Shown here: piece by piece, positions 47,543 through 56,281 of the stretch
Position numbering within the stretch: the first letter of the stretch is position 1
How the letters are laid out: each line of letters opens with the position of its first letter
Origin: Shimia sp. Alg240-R146
GTDB taxonomy: Bacteria; Pseudomonadota; Alphaproteobacteria; Rhodobacterales; Rhodobacteraceae
Direction: 5' to 3'
Assembly: GCF_947331465.1 (NCBI RefSeq)
Contig: NZ_CAMZOK010000002.1
Span: forward strand, 558,001 to 622,000
Length of the DNA: 64,000 nt
The notes under the pieces: model-generated
What the model was told of the DNA's origin: nothing
Databases searched by the model: none
What the model saw: the letters and a program-made list of their open reading frames with translations, nothing else
Translations under genes and position numbers: made by a program

Positions 47543-47573
47543 AAAACGCACAGGGAAATCTGTGCGTTTTCTT
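47543..47573 (+). terminator. Rho-independent terminator after FAH-family gene
   Basis: An 11-bp stem AAAACGCACAG (47543-47553) / CTGTGCGTTTT (47560-47570) with a 6-base loop, continuing into TTTTCTT. It lies 28 bp after the stop and separates the gene from the leucine-degradation operon. Confidence 0.87.
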
Positions 47574-47642
47574 GGTTTTGGGCCATCCGGGAAGGGCAGC
47601 ATCCACAAAGTATCTTGATCAAAAAACCGACTCGGTCTAGTA

Positions 47643-47660
47643 ATTGAACAGCTGTTCAAT
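47643..47660 (+). promoter_or_regulatory. Perfect 18-bp palindrome, candidate operator of the leucine-degradation operon
   Basis: ATTGAACAGCTGTTCAAT is its own reverse complement and lies 18 bp before the ivd ATG. The position is ideal for a repressor that blocks transcription or initiation. Leucine-degradation operons are controlled by LiuR (MerR type) or LiuQ (TetR type) in other bacteria; which type would bind here is not shown. No regulator gene is adjacent. Confidence 0.6.
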
Positions 47661-47678
47661 AATGGGAGATTCGGACAG

Positions 47679-48842
47679 ATGTTCATGCACTCGATGACTT
47701 TCGACCTTGGTGAAGATATCAACGCGCTGCGCGACATGGTGCACCGCTTTGCGCAAGAGCGCATCAAGCCTATGGCCGCTGAGATCGATCAGAAAAATGA
47801 ATTCCCCAACGAACTTTGGAAAGAATTCGGCGAACTGGGCCTTTTGGGCGTTACAGTCCCCGAAGAATTCGGTGGCGCGGATATGTCCTATCTGGCGCAT
47901 GTGATTGTCTGCGAAGAAATCGCGCGGGCCTCGGCCTCTGTGGCACTCTCTTACGGTGCACACTCCAACCTCTGCGTGAACCAGATCAAGTTGAACGGCT
48001 CGCCCGAGCAAAAAGCAAAGTATCTGCCGCGTTTGCTGTCTGGTGAACACGTCGGTGCGCTAGCGATGTCTGAACCCTCCGCTGGCTCCGACGTTGTGTC
48101 GATGAAGCTGCGCGCCGAAAAGAAGAACGACCGCTTTGTTCTAAACGGCAATAAATACTGGATCACCAACGGACCGGATGCCGACACTCTCGTGGTCTAT
48201 GCTAAGACCGACATGGATGCAGGCTCTCGTGGCATCACCGCCTTCCTCATCGAAAAAGAGATGAAAGGTTTCTCCACCAGCCCCCACTTTGACAAACTCG
48301 GTATGCGCGGCTCCAACACCGCAGAGCTGATCTTTGAAGACGTTGAAGTGCCGTTTGAAAACATCCTCGGCGAAGAGGGCAACGGTGTTGCGGTTCTGAT
48401 GTCCGGTCTGGACTACGAACGCGTGGTTCTGGCGGGTCTTGGCACCGGCATCATGGCCGCCTGTCTGGATGAAGTCATGCCCTACATGGTGGAACGCAAA
48501 CAGTTTGGTCAGCCCATCGGCAATTTCCAATTGATGCAGGCCAAGATCGCGGACATGTACACGGCTATGAACTCCGCGCGGGCCTACGTCTATGAATGTG
48601 CCAAAGCCTGCGACAGCGGTCTGATCACCCGTCAGGACGCGGCAGCATGCTGTCTTTACGCTTCTGAGGTTGCGATGACGCAGGCCCATCAGGCTGTGCA
48701 AGCCTTTGGCGGCGCGGGCTATCTGTCTGACAACCCTGTGGGGCGCATTTTCCGCGATGCCAAGCTGATGGAAATCGGCGCTGGCACCAGCGAAATCCGC
48801 CGTATGCTTATTGGTCGCGAACTGATGAGCGCACAGAGCTGA
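47679..48842 (+). CDS. ivd: Isovaleryl-CoA dehydrogenase
   Basis: Oxidises isovaleryl-CoA to 3-methylcrotonyl-CoA, the first acyl-CoA step of leucine breakdown, passing electrons to ETF. A 387-residue acyl-CoA dehydrogenase. The branch assignment rests on the catalytic Glu lying in [12 protein letters not shown], as in IVD, while the site used by most other family members reads [11 protein letters not shown] without it. FAD-binding WITNG and [11 protein letters not shown] are present. It opens an operon with mccB, mccA, HMG-CoA lyase and methylglutaconyl-CoA hydratase. Confidence 0.95.
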   Translation: MFMHSMTFDLGEDINALRDMVHRFAQERIKPMAAEIDQKNEFPNELWKEFGELGLLGVTVPEEFGGADMSYLAHVIVCEEIARASASVALSYGAHSNLCVNQIKLNGSPEQKAKYLPRLLSGEHVGALAMSEPSAGSDVVSMKLRAEKKNDRFVLNGNKYWITNGPDADTLVVYAKTDMDAGSRGITAFLIEKEMKGFSTSPHFDKLGMRGSNTAELIFEDVEVPFENILGEEGNGVAVLMSGLDYERVVLAGLGTGIMAACLDEVMPYMVERKQFGQPIGNFQLMQAKIADMYTAMNSARAYVYECAKACDSGLITRQDAAACCLYASEVAMTQAHQAVQAFGGAGYLSDNPVGRIFRDAKLMEIGAGTSEIRRMLIGRELMSAQS

Positions 48843-48853
48843 ACATGAATTGA

Positions 48854-48901
48854 TTTTGAGGGTAGGGCGCTGCGCCTGACGCGGCTAAGCTGCCCTCAAA
48901 A
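48854..48901 (+). repeat. Inverted repeat between ivd and first LprI-like gene
   Basis: TTTTGAGGGTAG (48854-48865) pairs with CTGCCCTCAAAA (48890-48901) with one G:U, enclosing a GC-rich 24-base loop. It has no T-run on the plus side. It may be a partial terminator, attenuator or processing site reducing expression downstream of ivd. Confidence 0.45.
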
Positions 48902-48921
48902 TTGATTTGGAGAGTTTTGAC

Positions 48922-49422
48922 ATGTGGATGATTTTGGCATTTTCGGCGGGTGTGGCCACGGCTTCGGATACCGCAGATGTGGTGGGGTTTGACCCGATCA
49001 TCACACAGCGCTGTTTGGCGGCCATGAGCGACAGTCAGACCCCGCGCAGCTGCATCGGAGCCAGCGCCAACCATTGCATGGAAACCACCGAAGGTGGCTG
49101 GTCCACACGCGGCATGAGCATCTGTCTTGATCAGGAACTGCAATATTGGGACAAGCGTCTGAATGCGGCTTACGGCAAAGTCCGCACGATGCGCAAAGCA
49201 ACCGATAAAGAAATGGCCGACATCGGCTCGGCCGCGCCCTCGCAGGCCGACGCCCTGCTGGCAATGCAACGCGCGTGGATCACCTATCGCGACGCCACAT
49301 GTGACTATGAACGCTCCCATTGGGGCGGCGGCACAGGCGGCGGTCCGGCCACGCTCAGTTGCCATATGTATATGACGGCCGAGCAAGCGCTTTTCCTCGA
49401 AGCCGATGCAATTGTGGAGTGA
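48922..49422 (+). CDS. LprI-like (DUF1311) periplasmic protein, copy 1
   Basis: A 166-residue exported protein (signal MWMILAFSAGVATASD); start at ATG 48922, since the preceding TTG frame would include the ribosome-binding site GGAG. The core LQYWDKRLNAAYGKV, ALLAMQRAWITYRDATCDYE and MYMTAEQALFLE match the LprI/DUF1311 family, some members of which inhibit lysozyme. Six or more Cys suggest disulfides. It sits in the leucine operon but has no obvious metabolic role there. A paralog follows 4 bp later. Confidence 0.8.
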   Translation: MWMILAFSAGVATASDTADVVGFDPIITQRCLAAMSDSQTPRSCIGASANHCMETTEGGWSTRGMSICLDQELQYWDKRLNAAYGKVRTMRKATDKEMADIGSAAPSQADALLAMQRAWITYRDATCDYERSHWGGGTGGGPATLSCHMYMTAEQALFLEADAIVE

Positions 49423-49426
49423 TCTG

Positions 49427-49903
49427 ATGCGGTTTTTCTCACTCCTTTCAGCACTTTGCCTGAGCAGCGCCGCCTTCGCGCAAGACGCGTTTTCGCCCGA
49501 GGAAACTGAGGCCTGCCTCGCAGGTCTGGATCGCAAAACCGACCGTCGCGTTTGTGTTGGTGCCTCGGCGCGGAGCTGCAGCCATGAACAGGATGACGCG
49601 ATATGTATGGCCGCCGAAATCACCTACTGGGACACGCGGCTCAAGGTGGCTTACGCGCTGGTGTTGGACCGTTCCAAAGGCAAGGACGACGACGCGCATC
49701 ACCTGAACTTGCAGCCTCGCGATCAGGCCGGCGCGTTGGCGACGGCGCAGGACAGTTGGCATACCTATCGCGCGGACACCTGCGCGTTTGAACAAACGCT
49801 GTGGGGTTCTGGTCAAGCCGATGCGCCGGAGGTGCAGACGTGTCACCTCTATCTGACCGCGGAGCAGGTCTTTTACCTCGAAGCTGTGGCTTTGATTGAA
49901 TGA
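49427..49903 (+). CDS. LprI-like (DUF1311) periplasmic protein, copy 2
   Basis: A 158-residue paralog of the preceding gene. Signal peptide [19 protein letters not shown], then [61 protein letters not shown] and [18 protein letters not shown], aligning with copy 1 throughout. Start at ATG 49427 (GGAG upstream). Tandem copies within the same operon indicate a local duplication that was kept. mccB starts 16 bp further on. Confidence 0.8.
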   Translation: MRFFSLLSALCLSSAAFAQDAFSPEETEACLAGLDRKTDRRVCVGASARSCSHEQDDAICMAAEITYWDTRLKVAYALVLDRSKGKDDDAHHLNLQPRDQAGALATAQDSWHTYRADTCAFEQTLWGSGQADAPEVQTCHLYLTAEQVFYLEAVALIE

Positions 49904-49919
49904 GAAACGGAAAGTAACG

Positions 49920-51527
49920 ATGAGCAAAATCCAGTCCAAGGTTATCACGGGCTCTGATGATTTCGCCGCCAACCGCGCAGCGCATCTGGAGATGATCGGC
50001 ACCGTGCGCGAAGCCGCGCAGGCGGCAGCACAGGGCGGCGGCGAGAAATCTCGCGCTCGTCATCTCAGCCGTGGCAAAATGCTGCCGCGCGACCGTGTGG
50101 CTGGGCTGCTTGATCCGGGCTCACCTTTCCTTGAAGTCGGCTCTACGGCGGCGCATGGCATGTATGACGGGGCCGCGCCCTGTGCTGGCGCCGTGGCTGG
50201 TATCGGTCAGGTGCACGGCCAAGAGGTCATGGTGGTCTGCAATGACGCCACCGTGAAGGGCGGCACCTACTATCCGATGACGGTCAAAAAACACCTGCGC
50301 GCGCAGGAGATTGCCGAAGAAAACAACCTGCCGTGTGTTTATCTGGTCGATTCTGGTGGCGCCAACCTGCCGCAACAGGATGAGGTTTTCCCGGACCGCG
50401 ACCACTTTGGCCGCATCTTTTATAATCAAGCCAACATGTCCGCCAAAGGCATCCCGCAGATTGCTGTGGTCATGGGGTCCTGTACCGCTGGCGGCGCCTA
50501 TGTTCCCGCGATGAGCGACGTGACCATCATCGTCAAAGAGCAGGGCACAATCTTCCTGGCCGGCCCGCCTTTGGTGAAGGCTGCAACCGGCGAAGTTGTT
50601 TCAGCTGAAGACCTTGGTGGCGGTGACGTGCACACGCGCCTCTCCGGTGTGGCGGATTATCTGGCGGATGACGACGCCCACGCGCTGGCCTTGGCCCGCG
50701 ACGCCCTGCGTCACCTCAACCGCACCAAACCGCAAACTGTGGATTGGCAAACGCCCGAAGAGCCTGCCTACGACCCAGAAGAAATCCTTGGCGTTGTGCC
50801 GGGCGGGTTGCGCACGCCTTATGACATCCGCGAAGTCATCGCGCGGGTTGTGGATGGCTCTCGCTTTGACGAATTCAAAAAACGCTTCGGCGAAACGCTG
50901 GTCTGCGGCTTTGCCCACGTTAAAGGTTGCCCCGTTGGCATCATCGCCAACAACGGCGTGCTCTATTCCGAAAGCGCCTCCAAAGGTGCACACTTTGTGG
51001 AACTCTGCTCTCAACGCGGCATCCCGCTGGTCTTTTTGCAAAACATCACCGGCTTTATGGTGGGCAGGAAGTATGAGGCCGAAGGCATTGCACGCCACGG
51101 AGCCAAGATGGTTACAGCCGTCGCCACCACCAAAGTGCCCAAAATCACCATGTTGGTTGGCGGCTCCTTTGGGGCTGGCAACTATGGCATGGCGGGCCGC
51201 GCCTATTCCCCACGGTTTCTGTGGTCATGGCCGAATTCGCGCATTTCCGTGATGGGCGGCGAACAGGCGGCAGGCGTTCTGGCCACCGTCAAGCGCGACT
51301 CCATTGAGCGCCAAGGCGGGGAATGGTCGGCAGAAGAAGAAGCCGCCTTCAAACAGCCAACGCTCGATATGTTTGAAGAACAAAGCCACCCGCTATACGC
51401 GTCCGCCCGCCTGTGGGATGACGGCATCGTCGACCCGCGCAAAACACGCGACGTGCTGCACCTGAGCCTGACGGCAAGTTTGAACGCCCCAATTGAGGAG
51501 ACACGTTTCGGCGTGTTCCGGATGTGA
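49920..51527 (+). CDS. mccB: 3-Methylcrotonyl-CoA carboxylase, carboxyltransferase (beta) subunit
   Basis: Transfers CO2 from carboxybiotin to 3-methylcrotonyl-CoA. 535 residues from ATG 49920 (GGAAAG upstream). Crotonase-type carboxyltransferase features: [21 protein letters not shown], the oxyanion region [32 protein letters not shown] and [15 protein letters not shown], then [16 protein letters not shown]. Those motifs and its operon place it with MCC rather than propionyl-CoA carboxylase. The biotin subunit is encoded after an intervening hypothetical gene. Confidence 0.95.
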   Translation: MSKIQSKVITGSDDFAANRAAHLEMIGTVREAAQAAAQGGGEKSRARHLSRGKMLPRDRVAGLLDPGSPFLEVGSTAAHGMYDGAAPCAGAVAGIGQVHGQEVMVVCNDATVKGGTYYPMTVKKHLRAQEIAEENNLPCVYLVDSGGANLPQQDEVFPDRDHFGRIFYNQANMSAKGIPQIAVVMGSCTAGGAYVPAMSDVTIIVKEQGTIFLAGPPLVKAATGEVVSAEDLGGGDVHTRLSGVADYLADDDAHALALARDALRHLNRTKPQTVDWQTPEEPAYDPEEILGVVPGGLRTPYDIREVIARVVDGSRFDEFKKRFGETLVCGFAHVKGCPVGIIANNGVLYSESASKGAHFVELCSQRGIPLVFLQNITGFMVGRKYEAEGIARHGAKMVTAVATTKVPKITMLVGGSFGAGNYGMAGRAYSPRFLWSWPNSRISVMGGEQAAGVLATVKRDSIERQGGEWSAEEEAAFKQPTLDMFEEQSHPLYASARLWDDGIVDPRKTRDVLHLSLTASLNAPIEETRFGVFRM

Positions 51528-51883
51528 TGCCACAAAAACGGTTTAGAAGCCCTCAGGAAAAGAAGCGTTTGTCTTATGAGAAAGACAGGCGTGACACCTA
51601 TGGTGAGAACAATAAGAGTTCTCGGAAAAACGTTCCTAGAGGTAAAGCAATAGGCAACCGCGCGTTGCGGCGGGCAGGGAATGGGGGATGGATCGATGAC
51701 CCTGATCGCGCCGAGGATGAATTTCGGAAAAAGGCACAAAGCCGTTTTAAGAAAGCACCCCATGCACCTTTGGGCGACGTGGTCCAGGCGAAGATTAGTC
51801 GAAGGCTGATCAGCGTAGGCGCAAAACAAATGAGAAGAGATTTGAAGGGGCGGGAGGCCACGAAATGTTTGAAAAAATCCTGA
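51527..51883 (+). CDS. Small very basic hypothetical protein between mccB and mccA
   Basis: An 118-residue protein rich in Lys and Arg ([21 protein letters not shown]...). The ATG at 51527 shares a base with the mccB stop, and the 3' end overlaps the mccA start by 19 bp, so it is translationally placed as an operon member. I recognise no family. The composition suggests nucleic-acid or ribosome binding, but that is a guess. It is a single frame with no frameshift. Confidence 0.55.
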   Translation: MPQKRFRSPQEKKRLSYEKDRRDTYGENNKSSRKNVPRGKAIGNRALRRAGNGGWIDDPDRAEDEFRKKAQSRFKKAPHAPLGDVVQAKISRRLISVGAKQMRRDLKGREATKCLKKS

Positions 51884-53817
51884 TAGCCAACCGGGGCGAA
51901 ATTGCCTGCCGCGTAATTGAAAGCGCCCGTGAGATGGGTGTGAAAACCGTCGCCGTCTACTCCGACGCCGATGCCACCGCCAAGCATGTGGCGCTCGCCG
52001 ATCAGGCGGTGCATATCGGCGGGCCTGCGCCCGCAGACAGCTACCTCAAAGGCGATGTGATTATTCAGGCCGCGCTTGAGACCGGCGCGCAGGGCATTCA
52101 CCCCGGCTACGGTTTTTTGTCGGAAAATCCTGAGTTCGTCGACGCGGTAGAAGCTGTTGGCCTGACTTTCATCGGCCCGTCTGCGGATGCCATTCGCGCT
52201 ATGGGTCTGAAAGATGCGGCCAAGGTTCTGATGGAGGAGGCCAATGTGCCGGTTGTGCCGGGCTATCACGGTGCCAATCAGGACGCGGCATTTCTGGCAG
52301 AGCAGGCCGAGGCCATCGGCTATCCGGTACTGATCAAGGCTGTCGCGGGCGGTGGCGGCAAAGGTATGCGCCTTGTTGAGCAGACCGCAGATTTTGCGGA
52401 CGCATTGGCCAGTGCCCAAGGTGAAGCAACCACATCTTTTGGCAATGCGGATGTGCTGATCGAGAAATACGTCACCAGCCCACGCCACATCGAGGTGCAG
52501 GTCTTTGGCGACGGCACCAACGCCGTGCATCTGTTTGAACGTGACTGCTCCCTGCAGCGCCGCCACCAGAAAGTGATTGAGGAAGCCCCCGCGCCGGGCA
52601 TGACCGCCGAAATGCGCGCCGCGATGGGCGACGCCGCTGTGCGTGCGGCTGAGGCGATCAACTACAAAGGGGCCGGCACCATCGAATTCATCGTGGACGG
52701 CTCCGATGGCCTGCGCCCCGACGGCTTTTGGTTTATGGAAATGAACACCCGTTTGCAGGTGGAACACCCCGTGACCGAGCTGATCACCGGCGTTGATCTG
52801 GTGGAATGGCAATTGCGCGTTGCCTCGGGCGAACCCCTGCCCAAACAGCAGGACGAGTTGACGATCACAGGCCATGCCTTTGAGGCTCGCATCTATGCCG
52901 AAGACGTGCCCAAGGGCTTCCTTCCTGCCACCGGCACGCTCTCCCATCTCGAATTCCCCGCCGAGGCCCGCATCGACAGCGGCGTCCGCGCTGGGGACAC
53001 GATCAGCCCTTGGTATGATCCCATGATTGCCAAGTTGATCGTGCACGGACCCACACGCGACGTCGCGCTCAAGCAACTCGAGCGCGCCCTGCGCTTCACC
53101 GACATCGGCGGCACCGTCACCAACGTCAGCTTCCTCGCGCTTTTGGCGGCACAGTCAGACTTTGTCGCGGGCGATGTCGACACCGGCCTGATCGAGCGTC
53201 ACATCGACACGCTGGCCGCGCAACCTGTGGCGTGCACTAAAGCGCGCTCCGTCGCGGCCCTGACCGCAATGGGCCTGATGGAAATGGTGCGCGGTGCGCC
53301 CAAGCCCATTCTTGTGCTCTGGTCGCCGATGACCCACGTGATCGACCTGACGCATAATGACGAGGCCATTACCGCCCGCGTCACCGTGCATGACACGGCC
53401 GATTTTACCGTAGATCTCGGCGAAGCACAGCATCACGTGACCTATAAGGGCGGCGCATGGTGGGTGGACGCAACCAAAGTTCTGGCCCGCACCGCGCGTC
53501 ACGGCGATGAGTTGACCGTGTTTTGGGGCAACGGCTACCGCTTCCACGTGGTTGATCCGCTGGTGCGCGAAGACGCCGAAGGGGCAGGGGGCAATGTGGT
53601 TGTCGCGCCGATGCCCGGATTGGTGAAAGCCGTGTTTGCCAAGGCCGGTCAAACCGTTTCCAAAGGCGACCGCCTGGCCATTTTGGAAGCCATGAAGATG
53701 GAGCACTCCCTCTTGGCGCCGCGTGACGGTGTGGTGGCCGAAGTGTTGACCGCTGAGGCTGCGCAGGTAGAGGACGGTGCTGCCTTGATCCGACTGGAAG
53801 ACGAGGAAGACATCTGA
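51865..53817 (+). CDS. mccA: 3-Methylcrotonyl-CoA carboxylase, biotin-carrying (alpha) subunit
   Basis: Carboxylates its own biotin with ATP and bicarbonate. 650 residues: biotin carboxylase opening FEKILIANRGEIACRVIESAREMGVKTVAVYSDAD, ATP-grasp loop KAVAGGGGKGMRLVE, catalytic FMEMNTRLQVEHPVTE, and a C-terminal biotinyl domain with the target Lys in EAMKMEHS. With MccB it forms the MCC complex. The gene overlaps the preceding basic protein and the following GST. Confidence 0.95.
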   Translation: MFEKILIANRGEIACRVIESAREMGVKTVAVYSDADATAKHVALADQAVHIGGPAPADSYLKGDVIIQAALETGAQGIHPGYGFLSENPEFVDAVEAVGLTFIGPSADAIRAMGLKDAAKVLMEEANVPVVPGYHGANQDAAFLAEQAEAIGYPVLIKAVAGGGGKGMRLVEQTADFADALASAQGEATTSFGNADVLIEKYVTSPRHIEVQVFGDGTNAVHLFERDCSLQRRHQKVIEEAPAPGMTAEMRAAMGDAAVRAAEAINYKGAGTIEFIVDGSDGLRPDGFWFMEMNTRLQVEHPVTELITGVDLVEWQLRVASGEPLPKQQDELTITGHAFEARIYAEDVPKGFLPATGTLSHLEFPAEARIDSGVRAGDTISPWYDPMIAKLIVHGPTRDVALKQLERALRFTDIGGTVTNVSFLALLAAQSDFVAGDVDTGLIERHIDTLAAQPVACTKARSVAALTAMGLMEMVRGAPKPILVLWSPMTHVIDLTHNDEAITARVTVHDTADFTVDLGEAQHHVTYKGGAWWVDATKVLARTARHGDELTVFWGNGYRFHVVDPLVREDAEGAGGNVVVAPMPGLVKAVFAKAGQTVSKGDRLAILEAMKMEHSLLAPRDGVVAEVLTAEAAQVEDGAALIRLEDEEDI

Positions 53818-54482
53818 TGGCTGCCAAATTGCATTCCATCGCCGGCAGCCGGTCTTTTCGGGTGAACTGGCTCCTTCAAGAGCTTGGAGAGCCGGTCGAG
53901 ATCGTGCCGTATCAGATCATGGACGGCTCCTTGCAACGCCCTGACTTCAAGGCCAAAAGTCCGGCCCGCCGCGTGCCTGCGTTGGAAATCGACGGGCGCG
54001 TGCTTTTTGAAAGCGGCGCAATTGTTCAATACCTCTGTGAAACCCGCACGGGCCACGACCTCATGCCGGCCATCGACAGTGCTGAACGCGCGGACTGGCT
54101 GCAATGGTTGCACTACCCTGAAACGCTGGGCGCGGGCATTCAGAACCTCAACATGCAGCATCTCTTTCTGCCCAAGGACTGGATGAAATCGCCCACCGTG
54201 ATGGGTATCGAAACCAAGCGGCTGGCGATTGCGCTCAAGGCGGTCGAAGGCGCGTTGACGGATGGTCGCGACTATCTGCTTTCCAGCGGTTTTTCTGCAG
54301 CGGATGTGATGATGGGATTCACGCTCGACAGCGCCCGCCGCTATGTGCGCTTTGACAACTACCCGCAGACGGCGGCTTATCTGGCTAGATTGAAAGCGCG
54401 AGAGGCCTACATTGCCGCCGAGGCCGCTGAAGGACCGCAACAATTCTACACCCAAGACTTCTACAACCTGCCGGAGAGCTGA
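53817..54482 (+). CDS. Glutathione S-transferase-family protein
   Basis: A 221-residue protein. The N-terminal thioredoxin-like part has SIAGSRSFRVNWLLQELGEPVEIV and PARRVPALEIDGRVLFESGAIVQYLCE (cis-Pro and ES motif), followed by an all-helical second domain. Its start shares a base with the mccA stop, and HMG-CoA lyase follows 2 bp later. A GST in the middle of a leucine-degradation operon is unusual; it may deal with a reactive enoyl-CoA-derived compound, by inference. Confidence 0.88.
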   Translation: MAAKLHSIAGSRSFRVNWLLQELGEPVEIVPYQIMDGSLQRPDFKAKSPARRVPALEIDGRVLFESGAIVQYLCETRTGHDLMPAIDSAERADWLQWLHYPETLGAGIQNLNMQHLFLPKDWMKSPTVMGIETKRLAIALKAVEGALTDGRDYLLSSGFSAADVMMGFTLDSARRYVRFDNYPQTAAYLARLKAREAYIAAEAAEGPQQFYTQDFYNLPES

Positions 54483-54484
54483 GC

Positions 54485-55354
54485 ATGGCTGACACCGTCG
54501 AAATCTTCGAGATGGGCCCTCGTGACGGGCTGCAAAACGAAAAGCGCCAGATCCCGACAGCGGAGAAAATCGCGCTGGTGGATTGTCTGAGCACCGCCGG
54601 TTTTAAACGCATCGAAGTGGCGAGTTTTGTCAGCCCCAAATGGGTGCCACAAATGGCAGACAGCGCCGATGTGCTGGCGGGCATCACGCGGGCAGGCGGT
54701 GTTAGCTACGCAGCTCTGACCCCGAACATGCGCGGTTTTGAAGGCGCGGTCGCCGCAAAGGCAGATGAAATCGCGATCTTTGGCTCCGCTTCTGAAGGGT
54801 TTTCCAAGGCCAACATCAACGCCACCATTGCCGAAAGCCTCGAGCGCTTTGCGCCCGTGGTTGCCGCAGCCCAAAAGATCGGATTGCCGGTCCGCGGTTA
54901 TGTCAGCTGCGTCACAGACTGCCCTTACGATGGGCCAACCCCGCCTGAAAAGGTGGCCGAAGTGGCGAAACATTTGTTTGACGCGGGCTGCTACGAAATC
55001 AGCCTGGGGGACACCATTGGCCAAGGCACACCCGAGAGCATCACCGCGATGCTGAAAACGGTTCTTGAGGTGGTGCCAGCAGAGAAACTCGCAGGCCACT
55101 ATCACGACACTGCAGGCCGCGCGCTTGCCAACATCGAAGCGTCGCTGGCCTTGGGCGTGCGCGTGTTTGACGCCGCCGTGGGCGGTCTGGGTGGCTGCCC
55201 TTATGCACCCGGTGCCAAAGGCAATGTGGCGACAGAGGCCGTCGATGTACGACTAAAAGAGCTTGGTTATGAAACCGGCCTGAACACAGCCATTCTTGCA
55301 AAAGCCGCCGACATGGCGCGAGCGTTGCGTTTTGAAGGAACGACAGATGTTTGA
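54485..55354 (+). CDS. mvaB: Hydroxymethylglutaryl-CoA lyase
   Basis: Cleaves HMG-CoA to acetoacetate and acetyl-CoA, the last step of leucine breakdown. 289 residues of a TIM barrel: EMGPRDGLQNEKRQIPT (metal Asp and catalytic Arg), SLGDTIGQGTP, HYHDTAGRALANI (metal His pair), and GLGGCPYAPGAKGNVATE with the catalytic Cys. It overlaps the hydratase gene by 8 bp. Confidence 0.95.
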   Translation: MADTVEIFEMGPRDGLQNEKRQIPTAEKIALVDCLSTAGFKRIEVASFVSPKWVPQMADSADVLAGITRAGGVSYAALTPNMRGFEGAVAAKADEIAIFGSASEGFSKANINATIAESLERFAPVVAAAQKIGLPVRGYVSCVTDCPYDGPTPPEKVAEVAKHLFDAGCYEISLGDTIGQGTPESITAMLKTVLEVVPAEKLAGHYHDTAGRALANIEASLALGVRVFDAAVGGLGGCPYAPGAKGNVATEAVDVRLKELGYETGLNTAILAKAADMARALRFEGTTDV

Positions 55355-56132
55355 AACCCTGACTATAACCACGGACGATCGCGGCGTTGCCACGCTGATG
55401 TTGAACCGGCCGGAGAAACACAACGCCATGTCCGGCGCGATGATCGCCGAACTTACACAGGCCGCAAATCAACTGGGCGCGGACGACACTGCGCGCGTGG
55501 TCGTCCTTACGGGCGCGGGCAAAAGCTTTTGTGCGGGCGGCGATCTGGGGTGGATGCAGGCACAGATGGCGGCAGACAGCGAAACCCGCTTTGTCGAGGC
55601 GCGCAAGTTGGCCGAGGCGCTTCAGGCGCTCAACACCATGCCCAAGCCGCTGATTGGCAAGCTACAAGGCAACGCTTTTGGCGGTGGTGTTGGCATGGCC
55701 TCTGTTTGCGATGTGGCTATCGGCGTCGAGACGCTCACCATGGGGCTGACCGAAACCAAACTCGGTCTGATCCCGGCCACCATCGGCCCCTATGTGCTCT
55801 CGCGGATGGGTGAGGCCATGGCGCGGCGTGTCTTTATGTCTGCGCGCCTGTTCAAGGCGCCCGAGGCTGTGACATTGGGACTTCTGGCCAAAGCCGTTCC
55901 CGCCGAAGATCTGAACGCTGCGGTTGAGGCCGAAGTCACGCCATACCTCGTCTGCGCCCCCGGTGCCGTGGCGCGCGCCAAGGCACTGACCCGCAAATTG
56001 GGACCGGTGATTGATGATGCGGTAATCGACCACACCATCAACGAATTGGTTGTTTGTTGGGAAGGCCAAGAAGCCAAAGATGGCATCGGCGCGTTCTTCG
56101 CCAAGCAGAAAGCGCCTTGGGTCAAAGGCTGA
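55347..56132 (+). CDS. 3-Methylglutaconyl-CoA hydratase (enoyl-CoA hydratase family)
   Basis: Hydrates 3-methylglutaconyl-CoA to HMG-CoA. 261 residues from ATG 55347, which overlaps the end of the lyase gene by 8 bp. Crotonase features: VVLTGAGKSFCAGGDLGWMQ (oxyanion hole) and PLIGKLQGNAFGGGVGMASVCDVAI. The assignment to the methylglutaconyl branch is from operon context, since sequence motifs alone do not separate it from other family members. It ends the leucine-degradation operon. Confidence 0.9.
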   Translation: MFETLTITTDDRGVATLMLNRPEKHNAMSGAMIAELTQAANQLGADDTARVVVLTGAGKSFCAGGDLGWMQAQMAADSETRFVEARKLAEALQALNTMPKPLIGKLQGNAFGGGVGMASVCDVAIGVETLTMGLTETKLGLIPATIGPYVLSRMGEAMARRVFMSARLFKAPEAVTLGLLAKAVPAEDLNAAVEAEVTPYLVCAPGAVARAKALTRKLGPVIDDAVIDHTINELVVCWEGQEAKDGIGAFFAKQKAPWVKG

Positions 56133-56281
56133 CGACGCTTCGGAGCGGTTTTATGAATTTCTTTTTTGCCACAAAACCGCGATGAGCCCACATCAAAGCG
56201 CCATTTGATCACGTCAGAGTTGTATGCTTGCCCGGACGGATGTAGCACTGTTGTGAGACCATGAAACACTGAGCCCTTTGC

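Noticed and set aside
47643-47660. The ivd palindrome as a LexA site
   Set aside because: The alphaproteobacterial LexA site is a direct repeat GTTC-N7-GTTC, as before mmcB; this sequence is an inverted repeat with a different core.
51598-53076. 492-codon minus-strand frame opposite mccA
   Set aside because: Antisense to the biotin carboxylase motifs; composition (His/Gly/Gln rich) is typical of a shadow frame.
56140-56200. GCGGTTTT...AAAACCGC inverted repeat after the hydratase gene as terminator
   Set aside because: The arms are 8 bp with a loop of about 20 bases and no T-run after the right arm; too weak to call.
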